In this document: positions 28,785 to 36,744 of the stretch, piece after piece
How positions within the stretch are numbered: the stretch's first letter is position 1
How the letters are laid out: each line of letters begins with the position of its first letter
Assembly (NCBI GenBank): GCA_049841135.1
Contig: JASGHK010000006.1
Coordinates: forward strand, 372,001 to 436,000
Length of the DNA: 64,000 nucleotides
Source: JACRCT01 sp049841135
Lineage (GTDB): Bacteria > Myxococcota > Myxococcia > Myxococcales > UBA5297
Direction of reading: 5' to 3'
Made by a program: the position numbers and the translations under genes
The notes under the pieces: model-generated
What the model saw: only the letters and a program-made list of their open reading frames with translations
What the model was told of the DNA's origin: nothing
Database searches by the model: none

Positions 28785-29373
28785 GCTTCATCCTCCAGAC
28801 TCCGCGGAGGGTCATTCCGCGGGAAACGGGGTCGGGCTACCTTCCCTGGGCTGGGAGCGCTGCGGCTGGCCACGCGTGGCGAGGAGCGGGTCGAATGACA
28901 TTCGACATCCGGTCCTCCTGCATGCTGCCAAACGGGGTGGGTTGTCGAAGTCCCACTGGGTCGAAAAGCCCCGGGCTCACAAAGGGCCCCATGGCCGTAA
29001 ACGGGCGTAAAGATGTCGCATTTGCTCCCCAAATCGCTCTGAGTTGCCGCCGCTTGTCACGAATCGCGGCTCTAGAAGGCAACCGCTGGGCCAAGAAAAA
29101 AACCGCCAGCCTGAAATGCGGAGCCGACCTCGAGCGCGGCTTCGCGTCCTCCGACGCCGGAGTCGCCAGCGAGCGAAGGCGGTCGGCGAGAGCCCCTCAC
29201 GCAGCGGACGGCGGCCCTTCCGAAGCGGACTTGTGCGCGAGCCCTTGTCTGCTGAGCCCGGCGCCGGAACGGTCGCGCGAAGCTGCCCAATGGCACCGCG
29301 GGCAGGCCCAGTCAGGAGACAGCTCCGCGAAACTCGGTATGCTGCCAATGCTCTTGCCCGGGGGGTGTGTGCG
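28785..29373. other. Divergent intergenic region between MCP-2 and the FHA gene
   Basis: A 589-bp gap between MCP-2 (-) and the FHA gene (+). It holds a sigma-54-type promoter for MCP-2 at 29078-29093 and a leader of about 280 nt. For the FHA gene no convincing promoter was found. It is richer in A/T than its surroundings in places (for example CCAAGAAAAAAACCG near 29090). Short frames here look non-coding. Confidence 0.5.
29078..29093 (-). promoter_or_regulatory. Sigma-54-type promoter of MCP-2
   Basis: TGGCCCAGCGGTTGCC has the -24 GG and -12 GC exactly 10 bp apart and matches TGGCnC and TTGC of the consensus. The start site would be near 29065, about 280 bp before the MCP-2 ATG, a similar leader length to the other two sites found in the island. 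Confidence 0.5.
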
Positions 29374-29898
29374 ATGAAGCGGCTGATGCTGTCGGTGCTC
29401 GCACGGATGCACCGTACGTCGACGCTCCAGGAGTTCCTCGCCGTTCACCCCAACTGCTGGCTGGTGTGGGAGCCGGGCGCCTGGAAGCCGCCGAGCCCGA
29501 ACGGCCCGACGGTGCCTGACTTCCGCGCGCCATCGCAGGCTCCCAGGCCGGGCGAAGCCCTGGCCTTCGGTTTCCCTCTGGATGCGGGACAGGTCACGCT
29601 GGGCCGGACGCCCAGCTGCGATATCGAGATCAACGACGCCACCATCTCGCAGCTGCACCTGTCGTTCATGAAGTCGTCGGCGAACCTCTGGACCGTGCGC
29701 GACGCGGGCTCGACGAACGGAACCTGGTTGGGCGAGCAACGTCTGGCCAGAGGAGTCCCGCACCTGCTCGGCAATGCCGCCCGGATCCACGCCGGACAGG
29801 TGGCCTTGACGTTTTACACGCCGGGCGAGTTGCTGCCTCGCCTCCGCGACCTCCAAGTGGCGAAAGCCGCGGGCACGGGCCACACGACCTCACCCTGA
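29374..29898 (+). CDS. FHA-domain protein
   Basis: A 174-residue cytoplasmic protein with one forkhead-associated domain (about 60-150), which binds phosphothreonine peptides. The signature residues are present: Gly77-Arg78 (LGRTPSCDIEI), Ser92 and His95 (ISQLH), and Asn115-Gly116 (STNGTWLG). The N-terminal 60 residues are Pro-rich and of unknown role. The ATG at 29374 gives the shortest frame that keeps the whole domain; the upstream reading is not protein-like. It is the only + strand gene inside the chemotaxis island and faces MCP-3 convergently. No Ser/Thr kinase lies in the window, so its phospho-partner is unknown. Confidence 0.85.
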   Translation: MKRLMLSVLARMHRTSTLQEFLAVHPNCWLVWEPGAWKPPSPNGPTVPDFRAPSQAPRPGEALAFGFPLDAGQVTLGRTPSCDIEINDATISQLHLSFMKSSANLWTVRDAGSTNGTWLGEQRLARGVPHLLGNAARIHAGQVALTFYTPGELLPRLRDLQVAKAAGTGHTTSP

Positions 29899-30010
29899 CG
29901 CCGGGCCGTCGTAGCCATCGGTTGGCGGGCGCACAGAAGCCTTGCGCACGCGGAGCGCAGTCGGGAATGCGGAACTTGGTGACCAAGGTGTGAATCACCT
30001 CGGAGCCGAG

Positions 30011-30085
30011 CGCCGAGTCCCCCCTCTCCGTCCTGTCCAGAGCCTGTCGAAGGATGCCGGAGCGAGGGAGTCAGGGGGAGGCTCG
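30011..30085. repeat. Composite REP-like hairpin between FHA and MCP-3
   Basis: This 204-bp convergent gap holds a GC-rich inverted arrangement (CCGAGTCCCCC facing GGGGGAGGCTCGG, CTCCG facing CGGAG) around a class A REP core (CCTGTCCAGAGCCTGTCGAAG). It probably ends transcription from both sides. Translated on the - strand, it reads PSTGSGQ, as does the copy inside the activase gene. Confidence 0.6.
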
Positions 30086-30102
30086 GTGGCACACTCTGCC
30101 TC

Positions 30103-32361
30103 CTAGAAGTCCTTGAAGGCGGGGTCGGTCTCGAGGGGGATGACGTCCTCGGGCTTGAGGTTCATGGAGTGGCCGTTGCCGTTGGCGTGGCCATTCGCCT
30201 TTCCGTTCGGCTTGCCGGAGCTGAGGGCCTTGGCGCTGGCGGCGGGGGAGCGGAGGGCGGGCGAGGACTTGTTGCCGAAGGAGCGGGCGGACTGCTTGCG
30301 CTCGAGCTTGAAGCGGGAGACGAGTCCGGCGAGGGCCTGAGCCTGGCTGGAGAGCTCCTCGGCGGAGGAGGAGGACTCCTCGGCGCTTCCGGCGGCCTGC
30401 TGGGTGGCCTTGTCCATCTGGCTGATGGCCTTGTTGATCTGGTCGATGCCGCGGGACTGCTCGGTGCTGCTGGCGGCGATCTCGCCGACGATGCCGGTGA
30501 CCTTGCCGACGGCGCTGACGATCTCGGAGAGGTCGGTGGCGACCTCCTTGGAGATGCTCTCGCCGTCACCCGCGAGCTTGAGGGACTCCTTGATGAGCGC
30601 CTCGGTCTTCTTGGCGGCCTCCTTGGCGCGCTGGGCGAGGGAGCGGACCTCGTCGGCGACGACGGCGAAGCCGCGGCCGGCGTCTCCGGCGCGGGCGGCC
30701 TCGACGGCGGCGTTGAGGGCGAGGAGGTTGGTCTGGAAGGCGATCTCGGAGACGTCGGCGATGATGGCGGCGGTGCCCTCGGCGCCCTTCTTGACGCTCT
30801 GCATGGCGTCGGCCATGCGGACCATGGCGTTGGAGCCCTTGTCGGCGGAGGCCTTGGCGGACGCCGCCAGGGCCTTGGCCTGGGCGGTGTTGTCGGTGTT
30901 CTGCTTGGTGATGCCGAGCATCTCCTCCATGTTGGAGCTGGTCTCCTCGATGGCGCTGGCCTGCTCGGAGGCGCCCTGGGAGACGGTCTGGCTGGTGGCG
31001 GCGATCTGCTCGGAGGCGGAGGCGACCTGGTCGACGGCCTCGGCGACGGAGGCCAGAGCGTCGTGGAGGGCGGAGGCGGTCTGGTTGACGGCGTTCTTGA
31101 TCTTGGTGTGGTCGCCCTGGAAGTCGCCGGTGACGCGAGCGCGGAGGTCCTGGTCGGCGAGGCGCTGGAGGACGTCGGTGGCGAGGTTGATGGGGCCGAG
31201 GACGGCGTCGAGGGTGGCGTTGACGCCTTCGACGATTTTGCGGAAGTCGCCCTGGTGCTTGTTGGAGTCGGCGCGGGTGGCGAGGCGGCCCTCGACGGCG
31301 GCCTGGGAGAGCATGTTGGCGTCGGCGATGAGGGCGCGGATGGAGTGGAAGGACTGGTTGAAGGAGTTCTTGAGGCGGACGTAGTCGCCCTTGTACTCGC
31401 GGGTGATGTCCTCGTCGACGTGGCCGTCGGCGAGGTGCTCGAGGTGCTCGATGGTGCGGGTGAGGGGGTTGACGAGGGCATCGAGGGTGGCGTTGAAGCC
31501 GCCGACGAGCTTGGCCCAGTCGCCCTTGAACTTGGAGGCGTCGGCGCGGGTGGAGAGAGAGCCCTCGACCGCGGCTTGGGTGAGCAGGTCGGCGGCGGCG
31601 GCGACGGCGCGCAGGTTGTCGCGGACGTTCTCGATGGTCTCGTTGATGAAGGCCTTCTTGCCCGGGAAGCGCTCGAGGGGCGCGTCGAAGTTGCCGCGGG
31701 CGAACTCGGCGACGCAGGCCATGGCCTTCTTCTTGACGGAGATGTGGCCCTTGACCATGTCGTTGAGGCCCTTGGCCATGGAGCGGTAGGCGCCCAGGAA
31801 GCGGTCCTCGGGGACGAAGACGTCGATGTCGCCGGCGTCGTGCTCCTTGGCCATGCGAGCCATCTCGGCGACGAGGGAGTTGAGGGTGTCGATGCAGGTG
31901 TTGAGGTTGTCCTTGAGGGTGTTGAAGTCGCCGTTGTAGCGGTCGGAGATCTTGGGAGGGATGGCGCCCTTGGAGATCTGGTCGACGTAGCTTGCGGCGA
32001 CGTTGAGGGGGCCGATGACGGCGTCGAGCAGCTCGTTGACGCCCTTGACGATGCCGGCGTAGGCGCCCTTGAACTTGGAGGCGTCGCCGCGGGTGGAGAG
32101 GGCGCCGTCCTTGGCGGCGGCGATGAGGCGGGAGGTCTCGTCGGTCATGCTGCGGACGGTGCCGATGGCCTGGGCGAAGTTCTTGGAGAGGACGTCATCC
32201 TCGGAGCGGGGCTTGACCTGGACGGACAGGTCGCCCGCGGCGAGGGCCTCGGCGCCCTTGGCGATCTCCTGGATGTAGTCGATGGTGTCGCGCAGGGAGT
32301 CGGCGAGCTTGCCGGTCTCGTCCTCGGAGCGGTGGTCGATGGACTGGTCGATGTCGCCGCG
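30103..32361. repeat. 2,259-bp direct repeat, copy 2 (MCP-3 cytoplasmic module)
   Basis: Partner of 25850-28108, same orientation, constant offset of 4,253 bp. The edge on the sensor side falls in the HAMP segment coding for SRGDIDQSID, after which the two genes share little. Confidence 0.85.
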
Positions 32362-33043
32362 CGAGATGGCGTCCGCGGCGGCGTTCATCTTCGCCAGCGG
32401 CCCGGTGATGGACCGCGTCAGGAACACCCCGAGCGCCAACGCCAACAGAAAAGCGAATATGGAGGAGCCAATCGCGGTGCTTCGGATCGACGTCGCCCGC
32501 GCGTTGGCTGCCTCGGCCTTCTTCTTCGCGTCCGCGGTCTTGAGGGTGACCATCGCAGCCAGGCTGTTGCGCGCCTCCGCGTAATGCGGCCGGCTGGTCT
32601 GCATCACAAGCCGGGCCTCCTCGGCCTTGTTGTCCGCCGCGAGCGTGAGGACCCTCTCGAGGTCCTCGGTGTACAGGTCCAGGGCTCGCGAGAACTCCTC
32701 GTAGGCCTTCCGGCTCTCCTCGCCGAGCGGAAGCTGCGAGTACTTCCGGCACACCTCGGCGAGCTCCCCCTCGCACCTTGTGAGTGCGCTCGACGGCCTC
32801 CTGCACCTTGCCGGTGCTGACAATCGATTCGGCCGCGTCGAAGCGCAGGCGCTGGAAGTTGGTGCTCATCTCGGCCAGCAAGCCGAGCGGCACGGACGTG
32901 TTCGCGTAGAGGTCGGTGCTCGACTCATCGAGCGTCGCGACGCCGTTGCTCATCCAGGCGCCAAACCCCGCGAACATGGCGCAGGTGAGGAGGAAGGCCC
33001 CCATGAGCTTGGTGCCGATCCGGAGCTTCGCGAGTACGTGCAT
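30103..33043 (-). CDS. Methyl-accepting chemotaxis protein, poly-HAMP (MCP-3), one-base frameshift in the sensor
   Basis: A chemoreceptor of about 979 residues. The ATG at 33043 (MHVLAKLRIGTKLMGAFLL) has GAGG upstream. The frame breaks in the periplasmic sensor, between VERTHKVRG and ELAEVCRKYSQLPL, at a run of five C (32766-32770 on +); removing one restores a whole 980 codons. A private sensor (about 38-185) precedes the HAMP and HAMP-like units, the signalling hairpin and the tail PLETDPAFKDF. From HAMP to the stop it is almost the same DNA as MCP-2. It is a single-gene unit between two hairpins; no sigma-54-type site was found before it. Confidence 0.9.
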
Positions 33044-33161
33044 ACATGCCTCTACGTTGGGCCCTCCCTGTCTCTCGAGCCGAGCGGGTGCGCACACGAG
33101 GCGAGCGGCTTGTCTCTCCTCGTGACGAGCAACGTGCCCCAGCGCGGAGCAGGTTGCGGAA

Positions 33162-33191
33162 CGCGAGGTCTCCTGAGCGCGAGACCTCGCG
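33162..33191 (-). terminator. Terminator-like hairpin after MCP-4
   Basis: A perfect 11-bp stem (CGCGAGGTCTC with GAGACCTCGCG) and 8-nt loop lie 13 nt after the MCP-4 stop. No T-run follows. It separates the cheA-cheW-MCP-4 unit from MCP-3. Confidence 0.55.
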
Positions 33192-33203
33192 AACAGGACT
33201 CCT

Positions 33204-36140
33204 CTAGAAGTCCTTGAAGACGGGGTCGGACTCGAGGGGGATGACGTCCTCGGGGCGCAGGTTCATGGCGTGGCCATTGCCGTTGGCCTTGGCGGAGCCG
33301 TTGCCGCTGCCCTTGGTGAAGCCGTGGCCGACGGGCTTGGCGGCGGGCAAGGCGTGTTGCTGCGAGGGCTTGCGGGCGAGGGCGCGGCCCGACTGCTTGC
33401 GCTCGAGCTTGAAGCGGGAGACGAGACCGGCGAGCGCCTGAGCCTGGCTGGAGAGCTCCTCGGCGGAGGAGGAGGACTCCTCGGCGCTTCCGGCGGCCTG
33501 CTGGGTGGCCTTGTCCATCTGGCCGATGGCCTTGTTGATCTGGTCGATGCCGCGGGACTGCTCGGTGCTGCTGGCGGCGATCTCGCCGACGATGCCGGTG
33601 ACCTTGCCGACGGCGCTGACGATCTCGTTGAGGTCGGTGGCGACCTCCCTGGAGATGCTCTCGCCGTCGCCCGCGAGCTTGAGCGACTCCTTGATCAGGT
33701 CCTCGGTCTTCTTGGCGGCCTCCTTGGCGCGCTGGGCGAGGGAGCGGACCTCGTCGGCGACGACGGCGAAGCCGCGACCGGCGTCTCCGGCGCGGGCGGC
33801 CTCGACGGCGGCGTTGAGGGCGAGGAGGTTGGTCTGGAAGGCGATCTCGGAGACGTCGGCGATGATCGCCGCGGTGCCCTCGGCGCCCTTCTTGACGCTC
33901 TGCATGGCGTCGGCCATGCGGCCCATGGCGCTGGAGCCCTTGTCGGCGGAGGCCTTGGCGGTCTGGGCGAGGGCCTTGGCCTGGGCGGTGTTGTCGGTGT
34001 TCTGCTTGGTGATGCCGAGCATCTCCTCCATGTTCGAGCTGGTCTCTTCGATGGCGCTGGCCTGCTCGGAGGCGCCCTGGGAGACGGTCTGGCTGGTGGC
34101 GGCGATCTGCTCGGAGGCGGAGGCGACCTGGTCGACGGCCTCGGCGACGGAGGCCAGAGCGTCGTGGAGGGCGGAGGCGGTCTGGTTGACGGCGTTCTTG
34201 ATCTTGGTGTGGTCGCCCTGGAAGTCGCCGGTGACGCGTGCGCGGAGGTCCTGGTCGGCGAGGCGCTGGAGGACGTCGGTGGCGAGGTTGATGGGGCCGA
34301 GGACGGCGTCGAGGGTCTGGTTGACGCCCTCGACGATCCTGCGGAAGTCGCCCTGGTGCTTGCTGGCGTCGGCGCGGGTGGCGAGGCGGCCCTCGACGGC
34401 AGCCTGGGAGAGCATCTTGGCGTCGGCGATCAACGCGTTGACGGCGTCGATGCAGGTGTTGAGGTTGTTCTTGAGGGTGTTGAAGTCACCGTTGTAGGCG
34501 TCGGTGATCTTGGAGGGGATGGCGCCCTTGGAGATCTTGTTGACGTAGTCGGCGGCGACGTTGAGGGGGCCGATGACGGCGTCGAGGGTGGCGTTGACGC
34601 CTTCGACGATCCTGCGGAAGTCGCCTTGGTGCTTGGAGGCGTCGGCGCGGGTGGCGAGCTTGCCGTCGACGGCAGCAGCGGAGAGCTTCCCGGCGTCGGC
34701 GATCAACGCGTTGATGGCGTCGATGCAGGTGTTGAGGTTGTCCTTGATGGTGTTGAAGTCGCCGTTGTAGCGGTCGGTGATCTTGGAGGGGATGGCGCCC
34801 TTGGAGATCTTGTCGACGTAGTCGGCGGCGACGTTGAGGGGGCCGATGACGGCGTCGAGGGTCTGGTTGACGCCTTCGACGATCCTGCGGAAGTCGCCGT
34901 GGTGCTTGGAAGCGTCGGCGCGGGTGGCGAGCTTCCCCTCGACGGCGGCGGCGGAGAGGTGCCCCGCGTCGGAGATCAACGCGTTGACGGCGTCGATGCA
35001 GGTGTTGAGGTTGTCCTTGATGGCGTTGAAGTCGCCGTTGTAGCGGTCGGTGATCTTGGAGGGGATGGCGCCCTTGGAGATCTTGTCGACGTAGTCGGCG
35101 GCGACGTTGAGGGGGCCGATGACGGCGTCGAGCAGCTCGTTGACGCCCTTGACGATGCCGGCATAGGCGCCGTGGAACTTGGAGGCGTCGCCGCGGGTGG
35201 AGAGGGCGCCGTCCTTGGCGGCGGCGATGAGGCGGGAGGTCTCGTCGGTCATGGCGCGGACGGTGCCGATGGCCTGGGCGAAGTTCTTGGAGAGGACGTC
35301 GGCCTCGGAGCGGGGCTTGACCTGGACGGTCAGGTCGCCGGCGGCGAGGGCCTCGGCGCCCTTGGCGACCTCCTGGATGTAGTCGATGGTGTCGCGCAGG
35401 GAGTCGGCGAGCTTGCCGGTCTCGTCCTCGGAGCGGTGGTCGATGGACTGGTCGATGTCGCCGCGCGAGAGCGCCTGCGCGGCCTCCATCATCTGTCGCA
35501 GCGGCTCGGTGATGGCGCGCGCGAGCCAGATGCCCAACACCAGGGACGCCAGGACCAGCGCGAGGGTGGTGACGAGGACGGTGCGGTTGGTCCCCTTGGC
35601 CGTCGAGTCGTTCAGCTCGGCCTTCTTCTTCGCGTCGGCGACCTTCATCTCCACCATCGCCGCCAGCGCGTCCCGGCAGGCGTCGGAGCGAGACAGCGTG
35701 GTCGCCAGCAGCACCTTGGCCTCCTCGACCTTGCCAAGGTTGCCCAGCACCATGATCTTCTCGAGCTCGGTGAAGTACGCCTCGCGCGCCTGCTGGTACT
35801 TGGCAAAGGCCTGCCGCATCTCGTCCGAGACGATGAGCCTCTCGTACTCCTTCTCGGTCTTCGCCAAGCCCTCCAGGGTCTTCTGGTGGCGCGCCATGAC
35901 GTCGTCCTTGCGGTGCTGCTCCAGGATGATGTCGCGCGCCTGCCCGCGGGCCCGCTGGAAGCCCGAGGTCATCTCGACCAGGTGGCCCAGCGGCACGGTG
36001 TTGTGCTCGAAGAGGTCCGAGTCCAGGTCGTCCAGCACGGTGATCTCGCCGCGGACGTAGAGCCCCAGTCCGGCCAGCATGAGGCTGATGAGCAGGAAAC
36101 CACCGACGAGCTTGGTTCCAATCTTGAGCTTGGACAGCAT
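33204..36140 (-). CDS. Methyl-accepting chemotaxis protein with tandem HAMP-like repeats (MCP-4)
   Basis: A 978-residue intact chemoreceptor. Membrane helices lie at about 10-32 and 188-208 around a private helical periplasmic sensor. HAMP 1 (about 209-262) is followed by HAMP-like units. Residues 342-614 are three near-identical 91-residue units, each starting GPLNVAADYV and holding KISKGAIPSKITD, NTCIDA and KHQGDFRRIVEGVN. A diverged fourth unit (GPINLATDVLQRLADQ) leads into the signalling hairpin and the tail PLESDPVFKDF. The linker KPSQQHALPAA is shared with MCP-1. It is the third gene of the cheA-cheW-mcp unit, 64 bp after cheW. The long HAMP chain suggests a stretched, intracellularly gated receptor. 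Confidence 0.95.
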   Translation of the reverse strand: MLSKLKIGTKLVGGFLLISLMLAGLGLYVRGEITVLDDLDSDLFEHNTVPLGHLVEMTSGFQRARGQARDIILEQHRKDDVMARHQKTLEGLAKTEKEYERLIVSDEMRQAFAKYQQAREAYFTELEKIMVLGNLGKVEEAKVLLATTLSRSDACRDALAAMVEMKVADAKKKAELNDSTAKGTNRTVLVTTLALVLASLVLGIWLARAITEPLRQMMEAAQALSRGDIDQSIDHRSEDETGKLADSLRDTIDYIQEVAKGAEALAAGDLTVQVKPRSEADVLSKNFAQAIGTVRAMTDETSRLIAAAKDGALSTRGDASKFHGAYAGIVKGVNELLDAVIGPLNVAADYVDKISKGAIPSKITDRYNGDFNAIKDNLNTCIDAVNALISDAGHLSAAAVEGKLATRADASKHHGDFRRIVEGVNQTLDAVIGPLNVAADYVDKISKGAIPSKITDRYNGDFNTIKDNLNTCIDAINALIADAGKLSAAAVDGKLATRADASKHQGDFRRIVEGVNATLDAVIGPLNVAADYVNKISKGAIPSKITDAYNGDFNTLKNNLNTCIDAVNALIADAKMLSQAAVEGRLATRADASKHQGDFRRIVEGVNQTLDAVLGPINLATDVLQRLADQDLRARVTGDFQGDHTKIKNAVNQTASALHDALASVAEAVDQVASASEQIAATSQTVSQGASEQASAIEETSSNMEEMLGITKQNTDNTAQAKALAQTAKASADKGSSAMGRMADAMQSVKKGAEGTAAIIADVSEIAFQTNLLALNAAVEAARAGDAGRGFAVVADEVRSLAQRAKEAAKKTEDLIKESLKLAGDGESISREVATDLNEIVSAVGKVTGIVGEIAASSTEQSRGIDQINKAIGQMDKATQQAAGSAEESSSSAEELSSQAQALAGLVSRFKLERKQSGRALARKPSQQHALPAAKPVGHGFTKGSGNGSAKANGNGHAMNLRPEDVIPLESDPVFKDF
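34299..35117 (-). repeat. Three tandem 273-bp repeats inside MCP-4
   Basis: Three copies of 273 bp (35117-34845, 34844-34572, 34571-34299) code for 91-residue HAMP-like units. The phrase TTGAGGGGGCCGATGACGG recurs at exact 273-bp steps (34561, 34834, 35107). They differ by scattered bases, so the array arose by duplication with later drift or conversion. Copy number may be unstable. Confidence 0.9.
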
Positions 36141-36204
36141 GGTGACTCCACGCCGGCATTGGGCCGGCAGCGGGAAAGGATGGATGGCACGGCGGGCTTC
36201 TGGG

Positions 36205-36744
36205 CTAGGCCTCGGCGCCCGCCGGCGGCGACGTCGGGGAGGTGAGGGCTTCGGATGGAGGCAGCGGATCGGCGGGCTCTTGCGTGGCCAGGACCCTGCC
36301 GATGTCGAGCAGGAACACCACGCGCTTCTCGGCCTTGCCCACGCCGAGGATGAACTGCGAATCGATGGCCGCGGACCCGAAGTCGGGCGGCGGCTCGATG
36401 GCGCTCTCGGCGATGGAGAGGACCTCCAGCACCTCGTCGACCAGGATGCCCACGGTGACGTCGCGGCCTTCCTGCGGGTACTGCACGACGATGATCACCG
36501 TCTGGTCGGTCGACTGGGTGCGCTCCATCCCGAAGCGCAGCCGCAGGTCCACGACCGGGATGACCTTGCCGCGCAGGTTGATGACCCCGCGCATGTAGGC
36601 CAGGGTCTTCGGCACCCGGGTGATCTCCATCAGCCGGATGATCTCGCGGACCTTCAGGATCTCCAGGCCGTACTCCTCCTGGGCCAGCTTGAAGGTCATG
36701 TACTTGCCGGCGGCCGTGCTGGCCGTGGTGTCGCTACTGGACAT
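36205..36744 (-). CDS. cheW: Chemotaxis adaptor CheW (second copy)
   Basis: A 179-residue CheW, very like the copy at 24944-25474 (KYMTFKLAQEEYGLEILKV; MRGVINLRGKVIPVVDLRLRFG; QFILGVGKAEKRVVFLLDI). It differs in the N-terminal 12 residues and an acidic/Pro-rich C-terminal tail. Its start overlaps the cheA stop by 11 bp and MCP-4 follows after 64 bp, so it should be co-expressed with both. It links MCP-4, and perhaps all the receptors, to CheA. Confidence 0.94.
   Translation of the reverse strand: MSSSDTTASTAAGKYMTFKLAQEEYGLEILKVREIIRLMEITRVPKTLAYMRGVINLRGKVIPVVDLRLRFGMERTQSTDQTVIIVVQYPQEGRDVTVGILVDEVLEVLSIAESAIEPPPDFGSAAIDSQFILGVGKAEKRVVFLLDIGRVLATQEPADPLPPSEALTSPTSPPAGAEA

Noticed and set aside
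29814..30092. - strand ORF with PSTGSGQ between FHA and MCP-3
   Set aside because: The peptide is the translation of the REP-like element seen elsewhere; no start signal or homology.
30103..33043. Mass loss of function (pseudogenes) in the chemoreceptors
   Set aside because: Each needs a single base, signalling domains are intact, and the paralogue proves one case to be a one-base insertion; consensus error is more likely.
33044..33160. Sigma-54-type promoter before MCP-3
   Set aside because: GC and GG elements near 33130 (GAGCAACGTGCCCCA) have the wrong spacing, so no site is called.
25757..36245. Very long + strand open frames opposite the MCP genes (up to about 1,000 codons)
   Set aside because: They mirror the codon bias of the real genes (third-position G/C leaves few stops antisense). 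They are Gly/Val/Leu/Asp-rich, without domains, and repeat wherever an MCP lies.
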